Position numbers and translations under genes: made by a program. A DNA stretch of 64,000 nt from Acanthopleura granulata (taxonomy: Eukaryota; Mollusca; Polyplacophora; Chitonida; Chitonidae). The notes beneath the pieces were generated by a model. It was not told where the DNA came from and ran no database searches. It worked only from the letters and a program-made list of their open reading frames with translations. Below are positions 45,905 through 55,154 of this stretch, in pieces. Numbering within the stretch: the stretch's first letter is position 1; every line of letters begins with the position of its first letter. The DNA is taken from contig JABBOT010000016.1 of the NCBI GenBank assembly GCA_016165875.1, positions 4,110,230 through 4,174,229 of the forward strand. The letters run 5' to 3'.

Positions 45905-46375
45905 ACTGTGACATGATACAAAACAACCTGGAAATTCACCTACCTAGAATTAGCTACCAAGCAAATATACTTGAACCTATGGGCCATGGATTCCAAGATA
46001 CTGTTGGGAATACCACATTCCGTGCGATTTGTGGGGTTTCAGAATCTCCATCGATAACATGAGGCTGCAAAGGACTTACATAGCGAGTTAGTACAACGAA
46101 TGACAACAACAAGGATCCCTGGAATGAACACATGGCGTTAATTCAATTCACACGTCAACCTTCTTCATAGGGACGGACTGGATGTACCTATCTAGGAGAA
46201 TATATAGGTTAGCTCGGTATGGAGAGTACAGTATACCCCGCACTCTCCCATATTCTAATACCGACATGTTTAAATAGTACCCCTAGTTGGGTTTGACGAC
46301 TACGCGATCCGACTAGGTCCATTATAACAAACAGAGGGATGTAAAACACAGTGATCAGCATCTGGAAGTAGACAG

Positions 46376-47023
46376 TTATTTATCATTAGCATGAAAGTTA
46401 TCAATAAGAGACTGATCCAAAATGTGTGACTCAGGTTCCCAGGTATTGTGTTTGGGACCATATCCTGCCCACCTGATCTTATAATAGTTAACTCCTTTTA
46501 CCTTCTTGTGACGTAAAATCTTTTCCACTGTCCAGATGTCATCGGTTACATCGGTGCTACCCTCTGGTGATGATTGTGTATTTGGGTTCGGATTTGCTGT
46601 AGGACAGTCCTCGGTGTTGATACCAGAACCTATTTGTCTAGTATCTGGATGCAAACAAGCCTTGAGGCGATTAGAGTGAATAAGGGTACCCAGCATTCTA
46701 CAGTTAATCCGTCTTAGACGATATGTGCAATTACTGGGCATAGATTGCACTATGAAGGGTCCTTCCCATGGATGGGACAGCTTTTTACTAAGTCCTTTCC
46801 GGACTTTTGGGTTATGTAACCACACTAAATCACCAATCTTGTAGGGTGGAGGCCTAGCGTTTCTGTCATAGTTCTTTTTCATACGGTCTCTAGAAATTGA
46901 CAAGTTAGCTCGTGCCAGTGTTTGGGCTACTTGTAAGTTAGCTTTAATCTCGTCCAGGCATTCACTGAATGATAGTGGGTTACCGTCTTTACTATGTAAT
47001 GTAACATCTATCGGTAGGTTAGC
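46376..47023 (-). pseudogene. pol segment 4: integrase C-terminus and chromodomain
   Basis: The frame is open from just after an in-frame TAG (47024-47026) to the pol stop; the first Met is at 46903. Counting from that Met, residues 24-52 hold the GPY/F-like module (IGDLVWLHNP… and WEGPFIV). Residues 122-172 hold a chromodomain: an IWTVEKIL strand, then YYKIRWAGY, NTWEP and a C-terminal helix. Chromodomains at this site bind methylated histone H3 and steer integration in chromoviruses. Trp/Tyr residues at the expected cage positions are present (W124, W145, Y148). The module itself looks intact, but it is cut off from the rest of integrase. Confidence 0.9.
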
Positions 47024-47066
47024 CTAACGACCATACAACAAATGAAAGGGGGTGAGACCTGTACTT

Positions 47067-47360
47067 TCAAGAGCAGGGGGACGTTCTGTAAGCGAACAAA
47101 ATGGATGGTATGTAGGTATCCCAATCGTCCTGTGAGTCGTTTGTAAAGATTGAAATACCAGTTACCAGGGTTCCGTTGAACTTTTCCGTAAGGCCATCAG
47201 TTTGGGGATGGAAAGGGCTTGTTTTTACATGCTTGGTATTAAACAACTTACACAACTCTTGGACAAGGCGCGAGAGAAAATTTGTACCCCTGTCGGATAA
47301 TAACACCTTGGGTGACCCATGGCGACATATTATCTCATTATAAAAGACTTTTTATGGCAA
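47067..47360 (-). pseudogene. pol segment 3: integrase catalytic core, second half
   Basis: It contains CRHGSP and the LLSDRGTNF block (second catalytic Asp), then HPQTDGLTEKFNGTL with the catalytic Glu, and DWDTYIPSILFAYRTS. The frame differs from the preceding segment (break near 47330-47390) and breaks again at about 47067-47090, where similarity moves to another frame (ESTGLTPFHLLYGR), followed by the TAG at 47024-47026. All three DDE residues exist in the DNA but in separate frames. Confidence 0.85.
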
Positions 47361-48184
47361 TTACCCATGGCAATTACAGGCGCCTCAATTGACGGGACGG
47401 CGAAGGCTTCCGGCCAACGCGTCATGTAATCCGTAATTAGGACAATATACTTATTACCTTGAACCGTTGTGGGTAGTGGGCCGACACAGTCAATAGCGAT
47501 TCGGTCGAATGCACTTTCTACGGGAGGTAGGGGATTTAGAGGAGCTTTGCGACAATATTTAGGTGTCTTCCTAGTATTACACTTAGTGCAAGTTTTAACC
47601 CAATGTTCAGTGTTAGCATACATGCCGTGCCAAAAGTAACGTCGTTTAATTTTCTCATAGGTCTTACTAATGCCAAAATGACCACCAGTGGGATCGTCGT
47701 GATAAGCGGATAATATCTGTTTCCTTAGTTGGTTTGGAACAACTAATAACAGTCCTTTCGAATTGGCTGGACTTTTGTCAGATATGGAAATGCGATGAAG
47801 GATACCATCCGAATCCAGAGCATAGTGATCAGCTGTTGGCAAAATAGTTCTAGCATCGGCATCTTTGGACGGCAGCTGCTTGTTTTCTAAGTTTGCTATT
47901 AGCATGGAGGTTGTCGGATCTTGCCTTTGAAAGTCACAGAGCTGAGCCAAGGGGAGATCCAAGGCATTGATACTGGCTCCATTAGCTGTGGATTTGCTTA
48001 CCTCAGATGATTTAAAAGGAATTCTAGACAACCCGTCGGCATTTTCATGAACTCTACCTGCTCGATGAACTACTGTAAAGTCAAACTCCTGGAGAGCCAT
48101 AGACCAGCGTGCTAATCTTCCAGAAGGTTCCTTAAGCTCCAGAAGCCATCGGAGGGCACTATGGTCGGGCACTATTTTTCTCAT
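47330..48184 (-). pseudogene. pol segment 2: RNase H C-terminus and integrase N-terminal part
   Basis: From the Met at 48184 (284 residues), residues 6-56 are the RNase H end (DHSALRWLLELK, then GRLARWSMALQEFDF and HENADGLSR). The integrase zinc-binding module has His162, His169, Cys199 and Cys202 (HHCC). The first catalytic Asp is Asp232 (RIAIDCVGPLP). The frame ends in a stop at 47330 beside a local 13-bp direct repeat (atggcaattaccc / atggcaatta, about 47351-47374), which probably caused the frameshift. It overlaps segment 1 by 26 bp in a different frame. Confidence 0.9.
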
Positions 48185-50840
48185 GGATGGTTAGCGACCT
48201 ACCTGCGTATGCTACTACAGCCTCTTTTCCATCTTTGTCCTGAGCTAGAATCATACCTATTCCTAAGTCACTAGCGTCTGTACAGAGTTTAAATGGCTTG
48301 GTGAAGTCGGGAAAGATTAACACAGGAGGGTTACTTAGCGCAAGCTTTAGGTTTTCAAAAGCTTCCTGGCATTCAGCAGACCACATAAACAGTTTGTCCT
48401 TCTTTGTGAGCTCATTTAGGGGAGCAGCTATGGCCGAAAATCCTTTCACAAATTTCCGATAGTAATTAGCCAAACCTGTGAAACTTCTAAGTTCTTTAAG
48501 GTTCCTAGGCCTTGGGTACTCACTGATAAGCCTGCATTTCTCTGGATCTGGACGAATTCCATCTTTAGATACCACATGACCCAAATACTTTACCCTTCTG
48601 CAAGCAAAGTTGCACTTTTGATGCTTCAGCCTTAACCTGGCCTCCTTAAGTTGCTGGAATACCGCTTCTAGATGTTTAAGATGATCTTCAAAACTCGGAG
48701 AGAATACAATTATATCATCGATATAAATGAGGCAGATATCATAGGTTAAACCTCGAAGAACACTTTCCATAACTCGTTGGAATGAACTGGGGGCATTTGT
48801 GACTCCAAAGGGAAGTCGGGTAAACTGATAAAGACCCGAGTGTACTATGAAGGCAGTTCTATCCGCAGTCTGAGGATCCAACTCTATCTGCCAATAACCA
48901 CTTCTAAGGTCCAAAGTACTAAAGTAAGCAGCGCACTTGCCTGAGATTGCTTGGAATGATTCTTCCATCCTTGGTAACGGATATGAATCCTTGTATGTGA
49001 CAGAGTTTAATTTCCCATAGTCCACACAAAAACGTGCAGAGTTGTCGGGCTTTTTAACTAACACTACTGGACTTGCCCATGGAGACTGACTTTCCTCAAT
49101 TACATCCTGGTCTAGCATCTTACGTATGTGATCATCTATGACCTGTCGCTGAGCTGGGCCCACTCTATAGGGCCTTTGTCTAATGGGGGCGTGGTCACCC
49201 GTCTCTATCCTATGCTTAATTGTTGAGCTTTTAGATAATTCTGAATCATCATTTGCGAACACATCTCTGTAGTCCATCAACAACTTCTCAAGTTTGCCCT
49301 TTTGGTCTGTGTCCAATTCAGAGGTACTTAAGTCAACCGCAGGAGGGTCATTAAAGGGACTAAAGGGATCACAGTTACCACCTGGGGAAGAAGGACTATC
49401 TAGCGACACGGCATTCACCTGCTTCGCAGGGGACTCTACACTAGGATAAACATTAAACTGATCTGCTGAAAATGTCCCCAAGTTCAGTAAGTCTCTTATG
49501 TGAACTGATTCCCCGCTGGGATTTAAAATTCTGGTAGGGATAAGACCATTAACAACGGTGACTAAAGCTCGGGCTCCAATTACGCCCTTCTTACCGTATA
49601 AATCTTTATTAGGCTCGAATAATCCAGAACATCCCTCAAGAAAACCATTGTGGACTTTAGCCATAAAGACAGTTTGGGAATTTGCATTTAATTCGACATG
49701 AGTGAAGGCGCAAACCTTGCTTGCCCGGGTTAGATTGTACTCCTTTTGTAGCTTAACAATCTCCGAACCTAGAAGTTGGAACGTTCCCTCATCAAAGTTA
49801 ATGTGACCACCATAGGTAGACAAGAAATCAGTACCTAATATGACTTCATATGTCAAATCAGCTACGACATATACCTTATGGAGAACATGTAATTTACCTA
49901 TCTCTAATGGTATGGACAATGTGCCTAATATCTTGATAACAGATCCATTAGCAGAAACGAGGGTAGGCATGTCAGAAGCTGTAAGAGGGAGCATTCTTCG
50001 CGTTGGGTCCCTAAGTCTAAACTCATTTTGAATAACACTTACTCCAGCACCTGTGTCTATAAGAACAGAGACAGCTGAGTCACTAACCTTAGCACGAACA
50101 GAGCTAGCAATTGAAGCTAAAATTACCTTCTTTGTTTCAGTTACATTTTCCGAATCCACAGGTATGTCGACATTGGCTAGTTTAGCAAATGACGGCTCGG
50201 TGTGACGTCTGTGTTTCTCGAAGAGATTAACACAGCTGAGTGGAAGCCGTGGGTTGGAACTGAGCAACGTTGTAACCAATTCCTTTCCAACATTTACAAT
50301 AACAATAAACGCAATGATAATAAAACTCAACAGATGGACAATGGCATTAGAGAGCAGACTCGAGTTAGAATCACTTATCGTCCCACAGTCAGCACGGTCA
50401 CCTTTCAGGCCGTTCGAATTTACATCAATAGGCGAAAGTTGCAGGGTGCCTTTGTTAATAGTGGCTGTTTCAAGGGATTTGGGAACGCTAGCATCCGTTT
50501 GAATACCTGCTTCTTTAAAGCTTCTCTCGGAGGTGCTATTTTCAAAACTACATTTATTTTCAAAAGTGATTTTACCTGGGGAAATATGATTAAAATTAGA
50601 ATCACTCGAATTTCTTAAAGAAGAATGCTGAGGCTCTGGTGGGGGTCTAGGATTTAGCTTAACCCGGGTGGATTTGCCCCTGATGGCTAAACTAGCCGTT
50701 GTACTTACCCTAGGTCTGGGAGATGTAGTATTATTACTAGCATTGAGTTTCGAATCTGAAATGTTTTGATTAGAATTTGGAAATCGAACTCTTCCTACCT
50801 GAAGTTCACTATCCTCCCAGTCATAGTGAACTTCCTCTAG
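48159..50840 (-). pseudogene. pol segment 1: linker, protease, reverse transcriptase, start of RNase H
   Basis: The frame is open for 893 codons from the frameshift site, with no ATG needed. Counting from the in-frame TTG at 50330: protease IDTGAG at 91-96, LGTDFL at 165-170, RT from about 380 with the first Asp in STLDLRSGYW (474), LPFGVTNAP near 506, the catalytic YIDD at 536-539, thumb and connection, and the RNase H first Asp in CTDASD (685). The first 170 codons are a polar linker ending in a very hydrophobic stretch just before the protease. The frame stops at 48159. There, alignment with the family shows about 30 residues of RNase H missing, including the block with the catalytic Glu. 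So RNase H is dead, while protease and RT motifs look intact. Confidence 0.95.
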
Positions 50841-50846
50841 TTTAAA
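50801..50846 (-). promoter_or_regulatory. -1 ribosomal frameshift cassette between gag and pol
   Basis: Element-sense order: slippery heptamer T-TTA-AAC (50846-50840) in the gag frame, with the gag TAG immediately after (50839-50837). A 5-nt spacer TAGAG (50839-50835) follows, then a perfect 12-bp stem gaagttcactat/atagtgaacttc (50834-50823 with 50812-50801) around a 10-nt loop. A -1 slip puts ribosomes into the pol frame, which is open from that point. TTTAAAC and 5-9-nt spacing are the known optimum for -1 frameshifting in viruses and retroelements. Confidence 0.9.
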
Positions 50847-51886
50847 GGCACGTTACTCGAATTGTTAGGTTGCGAGGATTGTCGTCTGGCATTGTTTCTC
50901 TTTCTTTTTCGACAATCGTTGATTACATGGCCAGGAGTTTTACAATCATTACAGAATGGTTTAGATTTTGTTTTCTCGGGGCAGTCCTTCGCCATGTGGC
51001 CTAGTCGGTGGCACGATTTACAAATAGGGGTACCATGGACGGCTCGAAAACGGTCGAAATCATTTAAATTAGAGGAGGTGCGGCTATCAGGCTGAGACTT
51101 TGCGATTGGTTGCTGCTTCGCAGCTTGCGAATTTAAGGCAGCAATGCTGACGGCGCTTGGATAGGCACTCTCAGCCAATCTGGCTTTGTTTAGCGCATCT
51201 TCTAAATTTTCCGGTGTTTGAAAAATTACATGGGGCCTTAGAAAAGGGTTAAGTCCCTGCATAAAGAATGATAAGGTCTCAACATCCGATTTCCTAGCTC
51301 TTTTACAGAGATGTGTAATATCAGTTATAAATTCCTCTAGCGGCTCGTTCATCCTCTGTTGTCTGGCGTAGAGCGCACTGTCTCTCGCCCAACGCATTTC
51401 GGGACCGTCGAAACGGCTTGTGAACGAATCTACCAATTGTCCGAAATTTTGTTTCACTGAATCCGATAATCCAGAGTAAAAAGATTGCGCAGGTCCGCTT
51501 AAATACATTTTAAAAATGTTCGATCTTTGGGCGTCTGACCAGCCTAAGACATCGGCATAGGTTATGAAATGATCTAGAAAGGCCTGAAAATCGTCATCAG
51601 GTTTACCTGTGAATGATTTCGGGGCTGGTACACCATTTGGCCCAGACGAAGTATGCCCTCTAGAATTAGAGCCTGTAATAGATGATAGTATCCTACCCGT
51701 TTCCGAATTTTGATGTGCCAAACTAGTAAGAACGGTAGAAATTGGCTGTAGGATTTGTTCGATATCTGGGTTGGAATTGGCAGCCGAATCAGAAGTAATT
51801 TCAGTCGATGTTGGTGATCCCCCGGGTCTAAGACTATATCCTAATGGAACTCCCTGGATACCCTGGTTTCTGTTGCTTTGGGCCAT
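50837..51886 (-). CDS. gag: Gag polyprotein, intact
   Basis: 349 residues from an ATG at 51886, about 100 nt downstream of the PBS. The N-terminal 80 residues are Ser/Asn/Thr-rich. Residues about 90-250 match the retrotransposon Gag (capsid-like) fold region: KSFTGKPDDDFQAFLDHF, a WARDSALYARQQ segment and EFITDITHLCKRAR. Near the C-terminus lie two CCHC zinc knuckles, CKSCHRLGHMAKDC and CNDCKTPGHVINDC, followed by a basic tail KRKRNNARR. Gag assembles the particle and the knuckles bind RNA. No stops or frameshifts are seen. It terminates inside the -1 frameshift signal, so Gag-Pol would be made as a minor product. Confidence 0.95.
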   Translation of the reverse strand: MAQSNRNQGIQGVPLGYSLRPGGSPTSTEITSDSAANSNPDIEQILQPISTVLTSLAHQNSETGRILSSITGSNSRGHTSSGPNGVPAPKSFTGKPDDDFQAFLDHFITYADVLGWSDAQRSNIFKMYLSGPAQSFYSGLSDSVKQNFGQLVDSFTSRFDGPEMRWARDSALYARQQRMNEPLEEFITDITHLCKRARKSDVETLSFFMQGLNPFLRPHVIFQTPENLEDALNKARLAESAYPSAVSIAALNSQAAKQQPIAKSQPDSRTSSNLNDFDRFRAVHGTPICKSCHRLGHMAKDCPEKTKSKPFCNDCKTPGHVINDCRKRKRNNARRQSSQPNNSSNVPLN

Positions 51887-51914
51887 TTTTCTCTAAGTTA
51901 CAAAAATTAAAAAC

Positions 51915-51923
51915 ACTTACCTT
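51915..51923 (-). promoter_or_regulatory. splice-donor-like site in the gag leader
   Basis: The element sense reads aaggtaagt, a full match to the 5' splice-site consensus, between PBS and gag start. A tttttgtaacttag acceptor-like tract follows within about 30 nt, too close for a normal intron. Chance is possible. Confidence 0.3.
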
Positions 51924-51966
51924 AGAACTGTATACCAGAGATTTATCGATGTGTCACTTTGAAACA

Positions 51967-51984
51967 AACCACGCTCTGCTACCA
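51967..51984 (-). promoter_or_regulatory. primer-binding site, tRNA-iMet
   Basis: The element sense reads tggtagcagagcgtggtt, 2 nt after the 5' LTR. It is complementary to the 3' end of animal initiator-Met tRNA apart from about two positions, judged from memory of that tRNA. Confidence 0.8.
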
Positions 51985-51986
51985 AT

Positions 51987-52829
51987 TGATACGTGGTAAG
52001 GGTTTGTGTGGCTACTTGATCCGAGCGCAGAGTTTGTAGAGGAAGCGTTTTGAGTGGAAGCGTTTTAGGGAAACCCTCACGATGGAGCCTATATAGTCTT
52101 GTCAGACACAACTAGGTAACACAACGTGCAGAGTGGAAACTATGCACTGAGGTTGCCACTAACTATACCCGTAACCCCCTTTATAAAACTATATAGTTTT
52201 ATAGATAAACCTGTGGACAAAGTGACTACAACGACAAGGGGTTAAATAACAAGAAAAGAGTTCTTTAATATATACTTACTACTTATACTTACTATGTGCC
52301 GCTGTCCCGGGTTCAAAGTGGAGAGAGAGCGAACGCCAGCCAAGCAAGTCAATCCCAGTTCAATTTGGTGAAGTCCGAAAGCAGAGGGTATCTCCAAGGA
52401 GAGAAGTTATAGTCTTAGATCGGGGGTATCAGGAAGCACAGTAACGTAGCGTGTGAGTGGCCAAAGACTTCTGCTTGTCTTTTTAATTGAAACTGGGGGA
52501 TTCGCTTATATAGCAGTGAACAAGTAAATCTTTTGTTTCTAAATTACCGGTCGTAAATTTTGAAGCCTGCGTTATCTCACTTAATGTATCGTCTGGAGGT
52601 GCTCTCTTTCCTCCTTCGGGTAACATTAATGGGGACCAACGGCGAGAACCATTTTTGACACATGTGTGGGAATTTCAGCTTGGGCCATGACGTAGCGTTG
52701 TCCCATCTGGACAATGAGCCACGCCAAACGAACTTAAACCCGACCGTGAATTTAATCACCTTGTGTGGGCCTTAAACTTACTCGGTTCCTAACCCGGACA
52801 CATGTAATCACGACATGTGCCTCGTAACA
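51987..52829 (-). repeat. 5' LTR (843 bp)
   Basis: In element orientation it runs TGTTACGAGG … CGTATCA. A TATA-like gctatataag (about 52505-52514) would place U3 at 52829 to about 52480, with a long R/U5. It contains a 125-bp segment (52149-52273) missing from the other LTR. Confidence 0.95.
52182..52203. repeat. 22-bp perfect palindrome inside the LTR-specific 125-bp segment
   Basis: The centre is ctatatag flanked by tataaaa/ttttata. It is fully self-complementary and lies only in the 5' LTR. Confidence 0.9.
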
Positions 52830-52833
52830 TCAA
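52830..52833. repeat. right target-site duplication of the LTR element
   Basis: TCAA, matching 44236-44239. Confidence 0.7.
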
Positions 52834-53060
52834 GGTGCTCGGGAAGTGTAAGCTGTTGCCATTTATAAGCCATTACTTCTCCTGTTTCACCCGCAATGCT
52901 GTAGTCTTTTATATTGTTACTGTTGAAACATTTACATGAACTGATGGTATAAACCAATAACCGAGGTTTATTGACAAGAGGCTGTATTTCATGCATGTGC
53001 CGATTTGCCAACTATCACAGTGTCGTCGCATTCTGTGCTGTAGTGCTTTTTGTTATATTT
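52834..53060 (+). repeat. Rep-B, right part, split by the LTR element
   Basis: ggtgctcgggaagtgtaagc, then 'gacaagaggctgtatttcat' and 'gccaactatcacagtgtcgt' continue the Rep-B copy interrupted at 44239. A short internal rearrangement is visible (gtagtcttttatattgttac occurs early). Confidence 0.7.
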
Positions 53061-53614
53061 CTCCGGCAAACATTTGCCGGCATAAAACACCATTTAACCT
53101 AATTATAAATGTAACAAGCGCTGGTGCACAAGTAAATTAAGTTTGCTCAGGTACCAGTAACAACTTTCACTGTAGGGCACAAACCTTATTAATGAACATA
53201 AATATCCGCACTTACTGATGGAATCTACTGCTATACTTAGTATTCAGGCGGTCGTCACCTAGATAGGTCAGTTTCTGTACAGATAAACATATATGCTCAA
53301 CCGAGTTTTGAACACCTTTGCTTAGTTAAAACCCGTCATCTACATATTTCACCTGGAGTTAACACTTAGTAAGCTAATGATGTATTAACAGTTACATGGA
53401 ATACTCCGTGATTGGCGCTAACCCCCTTTTGACATTTGGAAAGGGTGAAACTGGAAAGGTTTGGATTGAGAAGTTAACAATGTAATTGAAGACATATGGG
53501 CACCATTAAGATCAGTCTAATAATTTTGAACCGTGCAAATGTTACTACAGTTACAGGTTCCATGATGACCTCCGTGCCTGAAGCAGATAGCGTAATAAGT
53601 ACAGCGTAATAACC
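53061..53614. other. no recognisable feature
   Basis: I see nothing assignable. Confidence 0.4.
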
Positions 53615-53812
53615 CGGGTGCCTCTCACCCATGCGGTCGTTGTTAGTCCAGCTCCCACTGGCTTCCTTTCTGGCCGTATGTGTGAAGGTCCGCCAGCAAC
53701 GTGCGGGTAGTAGTGGGTTACGCCTGGACTCTACCCGGTTTCGCCCCACCATAACGCTGGACGCCTTTATATAAGAGTACGGCATAAAACACCAATCAAA
53801 TAATTAAATGAA
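53615..53812 (+). mobile_element. SINE-1 body and tail
   Basis: 'ctggcttcctttctggccgt', 'gaaggtccgccagcaacgtg', 'ctacccggtttcgccccacc' and 'gagtacggcataaaacacca' with an AT-rich end. Part of the tail is deleted (tatataagagtacgg). Confidence 0.8.
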
Positions 53813-54484
53813 TCCAGATTTCATAGCTCATGTAGTAGTTTAAAGCAAGGAACGGGTAACACGAGAGGAGGCAAATGGCTATTTATGAATAGGTTACAGC
53901 ATTCGCTGCACGTTGGACATGAATATTATTCTTAAAAACTACAACATATTTATATAGGTTTACACACACAAAAGAAAAAATAGTTCGGAACTTAATTAAC
54001 TTAACATAAATGAAGGGAGATTCCCGAACCTCATTGAGAGCTGAAGCGCCTTTATTATATATACCCGTTACTTCCCAGAGTAAATTTGTTAGCAAATAAT
54101 GGCGCATTTGCACTAGATGATTCTCTGTGAGTAATGGTAGTATGGAGAGTGGATAATTGATAAGTGGATACACCAATGTAAATATTCGTGTTTCCGAGTA
54201 TAGGTGGATACTCAATCTAATGATATAGTATAGTGTGACAGTGGTAAACTTCTGTGAAAGACATTTGTATTGCAAACTCATCAACATAACTTGACGTACA
54301 CACTTGCACGCCGTATGACGAAATGGAGACGAACAAGGAATTGTAGATATCTCGCTTGCATGGTTCCTGAGGTCTTCACGACAATAGGCCGTCGGTGACG
54401 TTCATGAAACCATTTGCAATCTAACGTTCGTCGACGATCACTTGTCCTCCGTCAATAGGATGCGCATACGACACTAATCGGAAG
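53813..54484. other. no recognisable feature
   Basis: A 134-codon minus-strand frame at 53883-54287 is hydrophobic and AT-driven, with no recognisable domain. I do not call it a gene. Confidence 0.35.
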
Positions 54485-54545
54485 TACGGTCAGTAACTTG
54501 CCAAAGGTCGGTGGTATATGGCAGGCACTTTTCACCACCCATAAA
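54485..54545 (+). mobile_element. SINE-4 fragment
   Basis: cagtaacttgccaaaggtcg, gtggtatatggcaggcactt and ttcaccacccataaa are the reverse complement of the body at 42905 and 56190. Confidence 0.45.
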
Positions 54546-55027
54546 CCTGAAAACCTTTTAAGTGTGACATTAAGCAATAGTCAAGCAAACTGCCAATATT
54601 GGAATTAAAGTCCAGGGCAGCTCTTCACATTAAGATAATTTAAAGATTACGTAGAAAATTACACTTTTAGCCTTTCAAACTGTTTTAAAGTTAAACCTGC
54701 ACCTGACCTTCAACGTTTTATTTCTAGATTTTTGTCAGAAATAAAGCTGAAAAGTAGAGGAGAAGTTCAATATTGGGGCCAGGCATAAGACCTGGACTTT
54801 AAGACCCGGTTCTGTTTTCTCTGTCGTTCTTTAATGTCTATTCGTGCCTCATCTGCTTCGAGTTGAGATTAAGCCCGCTTAGTGATCCCAGTACCTTGAA
54901 CATTGTAAAGGAGGGTGAAAATGATACAATGTTCTCGGTTGACGATTTATCTAAGGGACTTCTTGGTCTAGATAATCTCCCTATGGCAATGAGCAAATCG
55001 CCCCTGTATCCCCACCCCTTATACTCA
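54546..55027. other. no recognisable feature
   Basis: I see nothing assignable. Confidence 0.4.
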
Positions 55028-55154
55028 CTGGGGCCAGTTTCATGACCATACTTAAGTTAAGTAAGCCTTAATTACCATGGCAACATATGTGATATGAAGT
55101 TCACTTAGCTAAGTGCTATTTAGCACTAAGTATACTTCATGAAACTTGCCCCAG
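55028..55154. mobile_element. MITE-like element (127 bp)
   Basis: Inverted termini: the left end starts ctggggccagtttcatga, and the right end, reverse-complemented, starts ctggggcaagtttcatga. Both continue with an atacttaa/g block. The interior is short and AT-rich, with tagctaagtgctatttagc forming a smaller hairpin. It is non-coding. The target duplication is unclear. Confidence 0.65.

Larger units (their letters stand above)
44965..46375 (-). other. 3' noncoding region of the retrotransposon with two tandem duplications
   Basis: This is 1.4 kb between the chromodomain stop and the polypurine tract. It holds a 56-bp tandem repeat (45128-45262, about 2.4 units starting aatcgatta) and a perfect-looking 54-bp duplication (45797-45850 and 45851-45904). 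Frames here, such as the 78-codon one at 45690-45926, arise from the duplicated DNA. No env or accessory gene is recognisable. Confidence 0.65.
44240..52829 (-). mobile_element. Ty3/gypsy chromodomain LTR retrotransposon (8.6 kb)
   Basis: On the minus strand the order is 5' LTR (52829-51987), initiator-Met PBS, gag, -1 frameshift cassette, protease, reverse transcriptase, RNase H, integrase with C-terminal chromodomain, a 1.4-kb 3' noncoding region, polypurine tract and 3' LTR (44951-44240). The PR-RT-RH-IN order is that of Metaviridae/Ty3-gypsy, and the integrase chromodomain points to the chromovirus branch. TCAA flanks both ends, and Rep-B sequence is continuous across the empty site. The LTRs differ by roughly nine substitutions plus a 125-bp indel, so the insertion is fairly young. 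Gag is intact, but pol carries four lesions. There is no env-like frame. Confidence 0.95.

Noticed and set aside
45690..45926. 78-codon frame with an 18-residue repeat as an accessory protein of the LTR element
   Set aside because: The repeat is the direct translation of a 54-bp DNA duplication, and nothing else supports coding.
44965..46375. env-like gene in the retrotransposon
   Set aside because: No frame longer than about 80 codons, no signal peptide or transmembrane arrangement, and tandem duplications instead.
50202..50618. 138-codon plus-strand frame opposite pol
   Set aside because: It lies antisense to the open gag-pol linker frame, which fits the frameshift signal and the element's structure far better.
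53883..54287. 134-codon hydrophobic frame as a membrane protein
   Set aside because: Its composition follows the AT-rich DNA, with no family resemblance and no promoter or splice context.
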